A stretch of 64,000 bases of DNA. Source: Ahaetulla prasina (Eukaryota > Chordata > Lepidosauria > Squamata > Colubridae). The position numbers were made by a program, and so were the translations under genes. The stretch is from contig NC_080546.1 of NCBI RefSeq assembly GCF_028640845.1, positions 80,914,757-80,978,756 of the forward strand, given 5' to 3'. The notes below the pieces were generated by a model. The model did no database searches, had not been told where the DNA came from, and was given only the letters and a program-made list of their open reading frames with translations. This document shows, one piece after another, positions 1 through 11,008 of the stretch; position 1 is the stretch's first letter; each line of letters starts with the position of its first letter.

Positions 1-271
1 GAAAGGGTTCGCGTTGAACATTTTAATTCTGCTTTTAAATTCTTCAGCCCCTGTTCTAGGAACTAAAACCCTGCCACAGTGAACTCTTATTAAACACCAG
101 GATTATTTTATAAAAAGCTTTGCTCAGATTTGGAGAGGTTTCTTTTCTGGTACGTAGTTTCTTAATTACAAATTCATATTTTTGCAAAATCCTTTGGTGG
201 CCCAGCTTTCACTGCCTTGTTAACGCTTTACTCTTCAACTGCTACAATGTCAGACAGTGTAGTAGGCAGTC
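1..271. other. Intergenic, nothing recognised
   Basis: AT-rich non-coding sequence left of the first hAT element. No ORF with family features and no repeat family that recurs in the window. Confidence 0.6.
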
Positions 272-279
272 CTGTATAG

Positions 280-409
280 CAGGGGTCTCCAACCTTGGCA
301 ACTTTAAGACTTGTGGACTTCAACTCCCAGAATTCCTCAGCCACCTGGCTGAGGAATTCTGAGAGTTGAAGTCCACAAGTCTTAAAGTTGCCAAGGTTGG
401 AGACCCCTA
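280..409. mobile_element. hAT palindromic MITE
   Basis: A 130-bp element whose two halves are inverted copies, starting CAGGGGTCTCCAACCTTGG and ending GGTTGGAGACCCCTA. It is flanked by a perfect 8-bp TSD, ctgtatag (272-279 and 410-417). The CAGGGG terminus and 8-bp duplication identify a non-autonomous hAT. Related pieces recur at 5594-5647, 5955-6083 and 21034-21853. Confidence 0.92.
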
Positions 410-431
410 CTGTATAGGCAGTACAACCATT

Positions 432-1012
432 CATTTACTGACCATTACAATTACAAAGTCTCTTATGACCATTTTTCAAGCTTACAACGGTTGCAGCATC
501 CCTATTGTCAGGCCAATCAAAATTTGGGGGCTTGGCAACTGACTCGAATTTATGACGGTCGCAGTATCCTGGGGGACACCTGAGCCCCTTTTGTGACCTT
601 CTGACAAGCAAAGTCAATGGGGAAGCCAGATTCACTTAACAACCGTGTTCCTACCTTAACAGCTGCGGTAATCCACTTAACAACTGTGGCAAGCAAGATC
701 GCAAAATGGAGCAAATTTGTCGTTTAGCAACACAAATTTTGGGCTCCATCAAGGTCATAAGTCACGGACTATTTGTGCAAGTTGTTTTTCCAGCGCTCAC
801 GAGGTGCAGCTGGGTTTCTCCTGCACATTTTATTCTGCATTGATGTTTTTCCCAAGGGCACAGAAATGTAAATGAAGTAGAATTTGCCCCCTCCCAAATA
901 ATTTTATATTCCCCTAAGAGGGTATATGCTGATACGTCAGTTGCAAAAAAAGAATGACTGTGCTCTCTAGAGGTTGTAAATGAACTCTCGTAAGTCAAGG
1001 ACTACCTGTACA
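432..1012 (+). repeat. TIR repeat with gtcctcgacttac ends, two pieces
   Basis: An interspersed family with ends like AGTCCTCRACTTAC and the inverse GTAAGTCRAGGACT. One piece spans about 432-778; a second terminal piece (cgtaagtcaaggactacctg) ends at about 1009. Further copies lie at 2448-2770, 24524-25405, 39057-39565 and 61672-61948. The inverted ends suggest a DNA-transposon MITE, but no clear TSD is visible in any copy. Confidence 0.6.
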
Positions 1013-1101
1013 ACTATTCAGAAATTAACATATTTTCTTCTCTAATTTTTGGGAAAGATGCTAAAGTTCGTTGTTTCTTACCTAGAAAATCTAGAGATGA
1101 A

Positions 1102-1730
1102 TGTTGTGACCCAGGCCCAAGTAGTTAGTATTAGATGCAATCCGTTCAAAAACAAACAGACTTTATTAGAACAGCGGGGAATTAACTCATTCTCAGCATC
1201 ATCCAAACTAAATCAAAACAAATTCTTCATAACACAATTGTTCAGTCTTATCACCAACCTTGGTCTAATTAGGCAAACTGCCAAAGGCTCTTCTTGGTAA
1301 AAATTCCAAAGCAGAAGACGTCAACAAGAAATAATTGCAGCAAGACAAGGAGCAAGGCTATCAACGTTGTTTTCCGACAAAGAGCTCAAACACCATTGCT
1401 GGTTTTTTAATCCTTATGGGAGGGGCCAATCATCTCTTGGCCCTACTCCCGAGTCGTCCTCTTTGTTTGAACTGCTCTTGCCTTCTGGCAGCTCTTCTCA
1501 TGCATGCATTAGGAACAGGCTCCTTCTGTTCCTCTGCCTCACTACTGTCAGCCTCTGGAGGCTCCGGAGTCCGCACCTCACTCCCCGATGGCCCTGGCCC
1601 CACCTCTGCCTCTGACACAGAGCCCTCATCCGGGCCTTTCCCAGCCTCCAGGACTGGCCCATGTTCTTCCTCAGCCTCATCGCTGTCCGACTCTGTTGCC
1701 AGCTCCGCAGGCTACTGGCGGACCACAACA
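1102..1730 (-). mobile_element. Solo LTR, family 1
   Basis: A 629-bp solo LTR with perfect 7-bp inverted ends (TGTTGTG...CACAACA) and a 5-bp TSD atgaa at 1097-1101 and 1731-1735. Read on the minus strand it has an AATAAA near its 3' end. The ORFs in it are Glu/Ser-rich low-complexity shadows. Other copies: 10136-10720 and the L1-split copy at about 13722-17117. No internal retroviral sequence in this window belongs to this family. Confidence 0.9.
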
Positions 1731-1735
1731 ATGAA

Positions 1736-2135
1736 CTGCAAGCAAGGTTAAGCAGTTTGCCATGCCTAACTAATTGATTTTCTACCTTTCTTTCCAAAAT
1801 GACATTCAACTGCCATTCCGATTTCAACTGTTTAATCTGGATTATCTATTTATGTTCCTTTCCAAGTGATATTAAATTGGAAAAACTGGGCAGTTTTGTT
1901 GTTGGATGTCTGCTCCTGATAGTTTTAGGCAACAGTGGAAAATGAGAATAGACAGCATATAAATGACCTATCTTGTCATACGCTGACTGTTGCTCGATGT
2001 ATTCAGTTGCCAGCACTATTAGAAAACAGCCATTCTTGGACACTTTCATTTTCTTTTAAATGTGTAATCAGAAACAGAATCTGCAAGAATTTTTGTACAA
2101 GTTAAAATTCAAGAAATGCAAACCTTTTATTATAT
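1736..2135. other. Unique intergenic sequence
   Basis: About 400 bp of AT-rich DNA between a solo LTR and a SINE. No coding or repeat signal recognised. Confidence 0.5.
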
Positions 2136-2142
2136 TAACACC

Positions 2143-2410
2143 GGGGCCGCGGTGTGGCTCAGGCTGTAAGAAGCCTGTTATTAAAACACAGCTGCCTGCA
2201 ATTACTGCAGGTTCAAGTCCCACCAGGTCCAAGGTTGACTCAGCCTTCCATCCTTTATAAGGTAGGTAAAATGAGGACCCAGATTGTTGGGGGGGCAATA
2301 AGTTGACTTTGAAAATATACAAATAGAATGAGACTATTGCCTTACACACTGTAAGCCGCCCTGAGTCTTCGGAGAAGGGCGGGATATAAATGTAAAGAAA
2401 AAAATAAATA
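2143..2410 (+). mobile_element. tRNA-headed SINE with L2-like tail
   Basis: A tRNA-like head (ggggccgcggtgtggctc, B-box-like ggttcaagtccc), a conserved body (aaaatgaggacccagattgt) and a 3' end (gtaagccgccctgagtc, ttcggagaagggcggg) shared with the L2 LINEs of this window, suggesting L2-dependent mobilisation. Same family: 4083-4342, 6236-6495, 13266-13527, 34167-34431, 38133-38393. Confidence 0.85.
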
Positions 2411-2447
2411 TTAGCAGATGAAGAAAAGGGGATAATGAAACAATGTA

Positions 2448-2770
2448 CAGCTAGTCCTCAACTTACAACAGGTCACTTAAAGACCATTCGAAGTTACAAT
2501 GGACGCTCCAAAAAGTACTTAATGAGCTTCTGATAGTGGGAGCTTGGCAACTGGCCCGCATTTATGGCTACTTGCAGCCTCCCACGGACACATTTACAAC
2601 ATGGTTTTCAGCAAAAACGCCCTATCATGAACGATAGCTCTCTTAATAACCATGGTATTCACTTAACAACCATTCGGGGGGAAAAAGTCAACATCTTCTT
2701 TACATCTGTCCCAATTTATGACCATAATTGACAGACTCCATTGCAGTCATGAGTCAAGAATTACCTGCAA
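2448..2770 (+). repeat. TIR repeat, gtcctcgacttac family
   Basis: Starts ctagtcctcaacttacaaca and ends gagtcaagaattacctgc, a near-complete copy of the family also seen at 432-778. Confidence 0.6.
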
Positions 2771-2799
2771 CAGCAAAAGGTGTTCCAAAAATAGTGGTT

Positions 2800-2915
2800 T
2801 ATAATTTAATTATAACATTAATTATATAATTATATATTAATATATATTTAATAACAGTTATTAATAATAAATTATCATAATATGATATATATTAATAATT
2901 ATATAATTAAATTTA
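2800..2915. repeat. AT-only low-complexity tract
   Basis: About 115 bp of almost pure A/T with tata and ttaataa motifs. Simple sequence. Confidence 0.7.
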
Positions 2916-3089
2916 AGAATTTTGCATTTATACCCATTTCCCCTCATTCCCACTGTTAAACACTCACAATGGTTTCCACTGCTAGTTTGTCAAAATGCTT
3001 CCCCTAAAGCTCATATAGAACTTTTGCTCTGTATGTACAACATTCCCGGTCAAAGCAGAGAAAGCCTTCATTCTAAAATCTTAAAAGAA

Positions 3090-4060
3090 GTTTATTTTTA
3101 TTTATTTATTTATTTTGTCAATCATATATAAGATAACAGGTAAAAGTATAAACATAATTTGGATGCAAGAAAAGGGTAAGTAAAAAGGTATATTAAGACA
3201 GGGACAGTAGGCATGCAGGGGCACTTATGCACGCCCCTTACAGACCTCTTAGGAATGGGCGGAGGTCAACAGTAGACAGTCTAAGGCAGTGGTTCTCAAC
3301 CTTTATAGTGCTGCGACCCCTTTAATACAATTCCCCACGATGTGGCGACCCCAACCGTAAAATTATTTTCATTTTGAATTTATCGCGCCTGAAGCCGTAT
3401 TGGCTAGCGATCTGAACTGCTTGCGATTGCCTTGAGGACTGAGGCATTAAAGCGGAGACTCCTCCCCTATTAAGTTTATGGCGCCTGAAGCCAGATTAGG
3501 CTAGCGATTGGGAGTGATTGCAGCTGGCTTGAGAGGGAGACATCAGAGCAAAGATTTCTCTCTTTTTTAACTCATCGCGCCTGAAGCCGAATTCGGCTAG
3601 CGATTTATAGAGCCAGCAGCTGCCTTGTGGAGTCAACCATTGGAGCGCGATTCTTCGACTCGCAAGTATACTTCCCATATTTCCGATGGTCTTAGGTGAC
3701 CCCTGGCAAATCGTCATTTGACCCCCAACGGGGTTGCGACCCACAGGTTGAGAACCGCTGGTCTAAGGTTAAGGTTGAGAACCACTGGTCTAAGGGGGTT
3801 TGGGGAAGAAACTACAGAGTCAAGTAGGACATTCCAGGCATTGACCACTCTTTTACTGAAGTCATATTTTCTGCAATCAAGTTTGGAGCGGTTTACCTTG
3901 AGTTTGTACCTATTATTTTGATGATATATTGTTGTGGTTGAAGCTGAGGTAGTCATTGACAAGTAGGACATTGTGGTAGATAATTTTATATACTATGCTT
4001 AGGTCAGACTGAAGTCTGCTTAGTTCTAAGTTGTCTAAATCCAAAATTTGGAGTCTGGTG
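3090..4060 (-). mobile_element. CR1-superfamily LINE 3' fragment (split by a hAT)
   Basis: On the minus strand a broken RT C-terminus reads YKLKVNRSKLDCRKYDFSKR then VVNAWNVLLDSVVSSPN, typical of the end of CR1/L2/L3-type LINE ORF2. The 3' end runs into (TTTA)n at about 3095-3115. The hAT element at 3287-3760 interrupts it. Sister fragments: 29400-29712 (minus) and about 56460-56855 (plus). Confidence 0.7.
3287..3760. mobile_element. SPIN-like hAT element
   Basis: A 474-bp non-autonomous hAT. Ends are CAGTGGTTCTCAACCT and the inverse of CAGCGGTTCTCAACCTGTGG, followed inside by GGTCGCAACCCC-type sequence, which resembles the SPIN hAT family. A perfect 8-bp TSD gtctaagg lies at 3279-3286 and 3761-3768. 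The interior has three diverged tandem units of about 110-120 bp, each starting around gcgcctgaagccg and ctagcgat. Family assignment is from memory of the terminus; hAT class is firm. Confidence 0.85.
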
Positions 4061-4082
4061 GCATAAGGTATTTTTGTTTGCT

Positions 4083-4342
4083 TGTTTGCATTTATATCCC
4101 ACCCTTCTCCGAAGACTCAGGGCAGCTTACACTATGTCAAGCAATAGTCTTCATCCATTTGTATATTATATACAAAGTCAACTTATTGCCCCCAACAATC
4201 TGGGTCCTCATATAAGGATGGAATTATAAAGGGTGGAAGGCTGAGTCAACCTTGGGCCTGGTGGGGCTTGAACCTGCAGAAATTGCAAGCAGCTGATGTT
4301 AATAACAGACTGTCTTACCAGTCTGAGCCACCAGAGGCCCTT
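4083..4342 (-). mobile_element. tRNA-headed SINE with L2-like tail
   Basis: Same family as 2143-2410, inverted: ccgaagactcagggcagctt at the left, tRNA-like head (gagccaccagaggccc) at the right. Confidence 0.85.
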
Positions 4343-4830
4343 AATTTTATTGCGAGCAGAGGAGTGGAGGACTCTTCTTGTGAAATATCTCTGGACTCTC
4401 CCGATTGTATTTATGTCCGATATGCAGTGCGGGTTCCAGACAGATGAGCTGTATTCAAGGATTGGTCTTGAATACAGCTTTCTGGCTGTTGCTATTGAAA
4501 GTATTGAATTACAGCAATGGCATTGTTACCTGTTTTCTTCTAGGATACTTTTTTTTTCCTGAAAAAGTATGCACAGTTACGTTTATGAAAAAAAATGTGA
4601 TCGTGGCAAATATCCAAAACATTTTACAGATCTAAGCAACCAAGCATAGATAAAGAGAAATGAATAGATAGCAGTGCAGCAGTAGATGCAAAGCATGTTA
4701 GTGAGGATTACATCCTGTATCGGAGCTGTCGCGTTACCCACTAAACATTTTGAGCAGAAAAGGAGAACTTCCAGTAGCTCAGCTGGTAATCCTGAAACTT
4801 ATTGCGAAGACTGTCCCCTGCAAGTGCACA

Positions 4831-5596
4831 TCTATTTTTTGCACCAGACTTGAACATTGGGCGCTATCTAACAAAATGAAATTCAGTGGTGAAAAAAGTA
4901 AGGTTCTACATTTAGGCAAGAAAAACAAAATGCACAGGTACAGTATAGGTGGGACCTTGCTCAAGAGTAGTGACTGTGAGAGGGATCTAGTGGACAACCA
5001 TTTAGATATGAGCCAGCAGTGTGCAGCAGCTGCCAAAAAAGCCAACACAATTCTAGGCTGCATAAACAGAGGGATAGAATCAAGATCACGTGAAGTGTTT
5101 ATAATGCCTTGGTAAGGCCACACTTGGAATACTGCGTTCAGTTTTGGTTGCCACGATGTATAAAAGATGTTGAGACTCTAGAAAGAGTGCAGAGAAGAGC
5201 AACAAAGATGATTAAGGGACTGGAGGCTAAAACATATGAAGAACGGTATGTCTAGTTTAATGAAAAAAAAGACTAGAGGAGACATGATAGCAGTGTTCCA
5301 ATATCTCAGGGGTTGCTACAAAGAAGAGGGAGTCAAACTATTCTCCAAAGCACCTGAAGGCAGGACAAGAAGCAATGGGTGGAAACTAATCAAGGAGAGA
5401 AGCAACCTAGAACTAAGAAGAAATTGCCTGACAGTGAGAACAATTAATCAGTGGAACAGCTTGCCTCCAGAAGTTGTGAATGCTCTGACATCGGAGGTTT
5501 TTAAGATGTTGGATAACCATTTGTCTGGAGTGGTGTAGGATTTCCTGCCTGGACTAGAAGACCTCCAAGGTCCCTTCCAACTGTTATTCTATTCCG
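4831..5596 (+). mobile_element. CR1 LINE 3' fragment
   Basis: A decayed CR1 ORF2 C-terminus: MSQQCAAAAKKANTILGCIN at about 5010, then [15 protein letters not shown] and NQWNSLPPEVVNA, ending in the CR1 tail (gacctccaaggtcccttcca) and a short ttctattc. Several frameshifts and stops; the element is dead. Confidence 0.88.
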
Positions 5597-5647
5597 GGGT
5601 CTCCAATCTTGGCAACTTTAAGATTTGTGGACTTCAACTCCCAGAAA
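5594..5647. mobile_element. hAT MITE half
   Basis: One arm only of the palindromic hAT MITE (ggggtctccaatcttggcaa through cttcaactcccag), abutting the CR1 tail and a SINE piece. Confidence 0.7.
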
Positions 5648-5850
5648 TGCAACTAGAAAAAATAGGGACCACCTTTGGTGGGAAGGTAACAGCGTTCCGT
5701 GTGCCTTTGGCGTTGAGTCATGCCAGCCACATGACCACGGAGATGTCTCGGACAGCGCTGGCTCTTCGGCTTTGAAACGGAGATGAGCACCGCCACCTAG
5801 AGTCGGCAACGACTAGCGCGTATGTGCAAGGGGAACTTTTACCTTTACCT
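5648..5850 (+). mobile_element. Sauria-type SINE, 3' part
   Basis: Body and 3' end of the tRNA-headed SINE seen complete at 21321-21677: gggaccacctttggtgggaa, ccacatgaccacggagatgt, gagtcggcaacgactagc and a ccttt tail. The tRNA-like head is missing. Confidence 0.85.
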
Positions 5851-5954
5851 AAATATTTGGTGGAGGCTGAGTGACGTTTCTTTATAAGGTCCTTCACCAT
5901 GGCAAGGCAGAGCTAACGTGGTGTCACCTACATGCTGGTTTAAGTCCACTAAGC

Positions 5955-6083
5955 CAGGGGTCTCCAACCTTGGTCCCTTTAAGACTTGTGGACTTCAACT
6001 CCCAGAGTTCCTCAGCCAGCTTTGCTGAAAAGCTGGGAGTTGAAGTCCACAAGTCATAAAGTTGCCAAGGTTGGAGACCCCTG
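5955..6083. mobile_element. hAT palindromic MITE
   Basis: A complete palindromic copy (CAGGGGTCTCC to GGAGACCCCTG). The 8-mers on the two sides differ (cactaagc, ctctattc), so the right flank has probably been rearranged. Confidence 0.85.
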
Positions 6084-6235
6084 CTCTATTCTATTCTATT
6101 CAGGTCTCCTGGTCCCTTTTAAAAAATGGCCCAAACTGGGATATGGTTAAGGGAGCCAGTGTGCAGTTGCAGTTCTTTGAGGAAGGTGGGAAGAGACACT
6201 TGCTTATTTCAGATGGTTGTTGTTGTTGTTGTTTT

Positions 6236-6495
6236 TTTAATTTGCATTTATATCCCGCCCTTCTCCGAAGACTCAGGGCGGCTTACATTATGTCAAGCAA
6301 TAGTCTTCATCCATTTGTATATTATATACAAAGTCAACTTATTGCCCCCAACAATCTGGGTCCTCATTTTACCTACCTTATAAAGGATGGAAGGCTGAGT
6401 CAACCTTGGGCCTAGTGGGGCTTGAACCTGCAGTAATTGCAAGCAGCTGCTGTTAATAACAGACTGTCTTAGCAGTCTGAGCCACCAAAGGCCCA
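6236..6495 (-). mobile_element. tRNA-headed SINE with L2-like tail
   Basis: Inverted copy with ccgaagactcagggcggctt at 6267-6286 and the tRNA-like head end gagccaccaaaggccc at 6480-6495. Confidence 0.85.
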
Positions 6496-7032
6496 ATTTG
6501 GCAATTGGGAGGGTATTATGGAAGATCTCTGAGCTTTGGGGCCACTTGTGATGATGTCCCTCATCTAAGAGAAAAATAGCCTTGCGATTCTGTTACTCTA
6601 CATCAGATGTGTGAAACGTGCCGCCTGCGGGCCGAATCCAGCCCACAATAGGCCGAGAGTTGTCCCGCGGGGCTGTCCCATAGACGGTGAGGGACCGGCC
6701 ACGCCCACCCAGTCGGCCACGATGACTAGGCCATGTCCCCCACCACTCATTCATTCACTCATCTTTATTTAAAACTGTTCTCGGCCTTAATCTGCCAGTG
6801 AAGGGAAACTTTCAGCTTTTATGACTTTCCATAGTTCCAGAAGGTCACGTGTGCTATCAGGTCTTGCACTTTCTAAAAACACATTCTATTAGCAATAGAG
6901 TTCAGCCACTTATAAGAAAACAGTCCTCCATGTGTATAAAAACTATTATGTATTTATGGTTGTGTATTTTTGTTTTCAAAATGGATAGAAAACCTGGCTG
7001 ATTTAAATGCCTATCAGAAGAAATGCCATATA
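6496..7032. other. Intergenic with a decayed gccgcctgcgggccg repeat
   Basis: Mostly unique. At about 6603-6740 there is a GC-rich fragment (gtgccgcctgcgggccgaat) resembling the element at 40435-40560, with degraded ends. Nothing else recognised. Confidence 0.45.
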
Positions 7033-7604
7033 ATTAGATAATTAGAACTGCAGAAAAAACAATGGCTACCAAACTGCCTTCCACTGAGGATCTGTATACT
7101 GCACGAATCAAGAAGAGGGCCGTGAAAATATTTACAGATCCCTCACATCCTGGATATAAACTATTTCAACTCCTACCCTCAAAACGATGCTATAGAGCAC
7201 TACACACCAGAACAACTAGATACAAGAACAGTTTTTTCCCGAAGGCCATCACTCTGCTAAACAAATAATTCCCTCAACACAGTCGAACTATTTACTAAAT
7301 CTGCACTACTATTAATCTTCTCATCGTTCCCATCACCCATCTCCTTCCACTTATGACTGTAACTTTGTTGCTTGTATCATTACGGTTTATATTGATATTG
7401 TTTCCTGATTGCTTATTTGTAGCCAATGACTATCATTAAGTGTTGTATCATTAAGTGTTAAATTTGTACCCTATGACTATCATTAAGTGTTGTACCTTGA
7501 TGAACGTATCTTTTCTTTTATGTACACTGAGAGCATATGCACCAAGACAAATTCCTTGTGTGTCCAATCACACTTGGCCAATAAAAATTCTATTCTATTC
7601 TAAA
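7033..7604 (+). mobile_element. CR1-superfamily LINE 3' end, (TTCTA)-tail family
   Basis: Encodes the last RT segment: LPSTEDLYTARIKKRAVKIF and KNSFFPKAITLLNK then stop. The 3' UTR has ctgagagcatatgcaccaag, ttggccaataaaaattctat and a ttctattctattct tail. Matches 51667-52170. Such tails are reported for snake LINEs that seed (AATAG)n microsatellites. Confidence 0.88.
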
Positions 7605-8444
7605 AAGAAATGCAATATTAGCCTCCAATGAGTGAAAGTCAGTGTGATATATAGGATAAACAGTCCATTATGGCCAAAAATGCACTGAAGGGAAAAATCT
7701 AACTCACCACCCCCGGGAATAAAATATTGCAAGCCCAGTGCATAAAAAGATGGAACTATATATGAAAACAGTAAGTCTTCCCAGTTTTGTACCATGAATT
7801 TTGTCTTCATGCAACCATGCTTCACTTCCTTAAATAAATTACAGTATTTGCAAACCATGTTTCTAATACATAATATGAAAGTTATATGCATACACATACC
7901 TATAAACCCACTTACTGGGCCTAGATAATAATGTGCAATACTTTTATAATGGTGATCTCATCTAATCCATTTCATTAATATTTGAAAATATCACCTCCAG
8001 GTGAGATGGGTAGCACAAAAGTCTAATAAATGATAATAATGAAAAGGGATATTGGAAGCTTCTTTCTATTTCTTTTATATATATTTTTATAGCTCTTTCT
8101 GCATTTTTTCTTTTCTTCTTTAATTCATCTGCTTTTTATTATATTGTGCAGTTTTAATGTTCTGTTTAAAACATTGAATAGAATTTTGATGAGCAACCAA
8201 ATATCTACAAGGTTTGAAGGAGCACTTGTAATGTAATGTGTTAATATACTGTAAATATGTATCAGGTTGGTTGACCATTTAAACAACTTTTTAATTGTTC
8301 ACCTAGAAGGCACAATTTTAAGATATGTTATGTCTTTTTAACATATTAAAACATCTGAATCAGGTTAAGTCTTTTCTATGAGTGAGCATGCATATATTGA
8401 TAAAAAGAGTGCCACTTTCTACACAAAACAGACAGAGATAATAA
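7605..8444. other. Unique sequence downstream of NFXL1
   Basis: About 840 bp, AT-rich, no recurring repeat, no coding signal. It may include distal NFXL1 3' UTR if the proximal polyadenylation signals are not used. Confidence 0.5.
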
Positions 8445-9199
8445 TTTATTTAAAGTACATTTTCATTTTGAAAAGAGTTTATTTAGTGGGGCAGAGATAT
8501 TAGCCTTAAATACTATGGTTTGGAAGTCTTTCAGCTGAAGACGCTAAATCTAAAGAAAAAGCCATTTACATAGACTAAATCACAGTAGAAATTATCTAAT
8601 ACAGAAAGAGCTGCTACTGGATTATATAATTAACAAGAATGGATCTTAGAGCTCAGAATGCTTAAAGTACATTTTTTAAAAATAAACAACCTTCGACAAA
8701 GTATAATTAGAATTGCTATACAGCTTCAGGTTTTCCTTCGAGGACTTATATTAATTAACTAAATGTAAAATATAAATTCCAAAATTTCATTTAGCTAGCT
8801 GCTAAACCCACTTGCAGGACTGTGCAAGTGTACTAAACTAACTTTTAACATATAATGTTTAAATCACCAAGAGATCATTCTTGTGAACACCTTTCAAAAT
8901 AACTAATCACTAGCAACCCTCAGCTAACCTGAAACAAAATAATGTCAGAGAAGCAATACGTGATTAATCTTATGTAAACATTTTAAAGAACTTGGCATAT
9001 TTGCCTAGGAATGAGTATGGTACGATCATCACAAAGTATTTTGAAGTGATTTTGAGGTAAAAACTGAAATAGGTTTTGTTCTATCAATAAACAGTGAAAT
9101 TACTGAAAAACACCATCAATGACCATTAATTCTCAATATAGAACACAGACCATTTTATCAATTCTTTACATCGAAGCATGCGGAAGTAATTTTAAGACT
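8445..9199 (-). other. NFXL1: NFXL1 candidate 3' UTR and polyadenylation signals
   Basis: Repeat-free sequence follows the NFXL1 stop on the minus strand. Minus-strand AATAAA hexamers occur at 8478-8483 and 8445-8450 (TTTATT on the plus strand), giving a plausible UTR of about 720-760 bases. No transcript data, so the true end is uncertain; unique sequence continues to about 7600. Confidence 0.5.
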
Positions 9200-9373
9200 T
9201 CAATTATTGTATGCTAGGAACCAGGCAACCATTAAGACAATAATTCCACAGACTGGCAGCAGAATCACATTCTTATACTTTTGCCATAAAGGTTGTTCAA
9301 CTTCGATCTCGTCCTTTTTCCTCTTATTCTTCCGACGTCCTTTCAACCTATTTTCAAAAGCCTCCAGTTCTGC
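9200..9373 (-). CDS. NFXL1: NFXL1 last coding exon (C-terminus with membrane anchor)
   Basis: This is the terminal coding exon of NFXL1. It encodes 57 residues and a TGA stop (plus-strand tca at 9200-9202). The acceptor is a clean cttctgcag ending at 9374-9375, phase 0. The product starts with an acidic/basic helix ([14 protein letters not shown]), continues through a Lys/Arg-rich stretch and ends in one hydrophobic segment ([20 protein letters not shown]) followed by two Asn. NF-X1-like protein 1 is known to carry a single C-terminal transmembrane helix after its zinc-finger array, so this matches a tail-anchored protein. The helix continues the Glu/Lys/Arg-rich coiled coil begun in the two upstream exons. 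I recognise the family from the whole exon set, not from this exon alone. Confidence 0.93.
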   Translation of the reverse strand, partial: AELEAFENRLKGRRKNKRKKDEIEVEQPLWQKYKNVILLPVCGIIVLMVAWFLAYNN

Positions 9374-9598
9374 CTGCAGAAGAGAAAGGAAAAAAGATGA
9401 CATTAAATGACAAAAATTTTAACAATAGAACTTACCGATTTTTCCCCACTTATTTCTCAAAATAATATACTGTATGATATCATGGCTCTGGGTAAATGGA
9501 AATAATGCCAAGATCGGAGTTGGTGATGATTATTAAGGAAAGAAATGGGATAGTCCAACTTATCTTGAGAACATCAGACTGAAAAAAGTTCTTCTACT
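9374..9598. other. NFXL1 intron, unique part
   Basis: Acceptor-side intron sequence before the last exon. No further feature. Confidence 0.6.
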
Positions 9599-9915
9599 AC
9601 AATAGAATAGAATAGAATAGAATAGAATTTTATTGGCCAAGTGTGATTGGACACACAAGGAATTTATCTTGGTGCATATGCTCTCAGTGTACATAAAAGA
9701 AAAGATATGTTCATCAAGGTACAACATTTACAACACAATTGATGGTCAATATATCAATATAAATCATAAGGATTGCCAGCAACAAGTTATAGTCATACAG
9801 TCATAAGTGGAAAGAGATTGGTGATGGGAACTATGAGACGATTAATAGTAGTGCAGATTCAGTAAATAGTCTGACAGTGTTGATGGAATTATTTGTTTAG
9901 CAGAGTGATGGTATC
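9599..9915 (-). mobile_element. CR1-superfamily LINE 3' end, (AATAG)-tail family
   Basis: Inverse copy of the 7033-7604 family: five aatag units at 9600-9626, then attggccaagtgtgattgga, and ends at the codons preceding the LINE stop (about 9900). Confidence 0.88.
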
Positions 9916-10135
9916 ATACAAGCAAGTATCATACAAGTATCATACAAGCATATGATAATATATGCACACTTTGACCCTACGCGTATACTGGAAATGGAAG
10001 CTCACTTGGAGAGAAACAAAGTCTATAGAGTATTTATATTCTTCAAGGTCTTCGAATAAGCAACAGATTTCTGGAACTTCCAGCAATTGCAGCCTTCATT
10101 TTTAAAAAATGCATTTGTGTGCTCATAGACATTAA

Positions 10136-10720
10136 TGTTGTGGTCCACCAGCGGAGTCAGATAATGAGGAGGCTGGGGAGGAAATGGGCCAGTCCTGGAG
10201 TCAGGGGAAAGCCCGGACGAGAACTCTGCCTTGGAGACAGAGATGGGGCCAGGGCCATCTGGGAGCGATGCACGGACTCCGGAGCCTCCAGAGGCAGACA
10301 GCACAGAGGCAGAGGAACAGGAGTAGTCTGTTCCTAGTGCACACATACGAAGAGCTGCCAGAAGGCAAGAGCAGCTAAAGCAAAAAGGACAACTCGGGAG
10401 TAAGGCCAGGAGATGATTGGCCCCTCCCATAAGGCTTAAAAGAACAGCAACGGCTCTTGGGCTCTTTGTAGGAAAGCAGTGTTACTACATTTGTTTCTAG
10501 TTGACATCTCTTTGTGGGGCTTTGCCAAGAAAAGCCTTTGGCAGGGTGCCAAAGAAGACAAAGGTTTGTGATAAGGCCAAAGGACTTTTTCTGAAGAACT
10601 TCGTTTTGGACTTAATTTGGACTAAGCTGAGAATGAATTAATTCTCAGCTGTTCTAATAAAATAGGTTTGTTTAGGACTGATTGTGTCTGGTAATAACTA
10701 CTTGGGCTTAGGGCACAACA
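10136..10720 (+). mobile_element. Solo LTR, family 1
   Basis: A 585-bp solo LTR with TGTTGTG...CACAACA ends and a 5-bp TSD attaa (10131-10135, 10721-10725). AATAAA at 10656-10661 lies 60 bases from the 3' end, in the position expected for LTR polyadenylation. A cytosine-rich variant of 1102-1730 in the opposite orientation. Confidence 0.92.
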
Positions 10721-10794
10721 ATTAATGTGAGAAGATACATGCAACAAACTCATTCAACGTTTCTTTGGGGAGAAACTTCCACTCTAAACAGCAC

Positions 10795-11008
10795 TTAGAC
10801 TTACCTACCGCTTCACAATGTTTTATAGCCCTCTCTAAGTGGTTTACAGAGTCAGCATATTGCCCCCATCAATCTGAGTCCTCATTTTATGGACCTTGGA
10901 AGGGGGGAAGGCTGAGTCAACCTTGAGCTAGTGAGAACTGAACTGCTGGCAGTTGGCAGAATTAGCCTGCCATACTGCCTTCTAAGCACTGCACCACCAC
11001 GGCCCTTA
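10795..11008 (-). mobile_element. tRNA-headed SINE, second family
   Basis: Inverted, diverged copy of the family at 12896-13140: taccgcttcacaatg at the left, gctgagtcaaccttgagcta in the middle and gcaccaccacggccc at the head end. Confidence 0.7.

Noticed and set aside
1335..1827. Overlapping frames of 60-138 codons in the solo LTRs (also 10023-10430, 13759-14229)
   Set aside because: Shadows of a GC-rich LTR; not conserved among its copies and with no domain.
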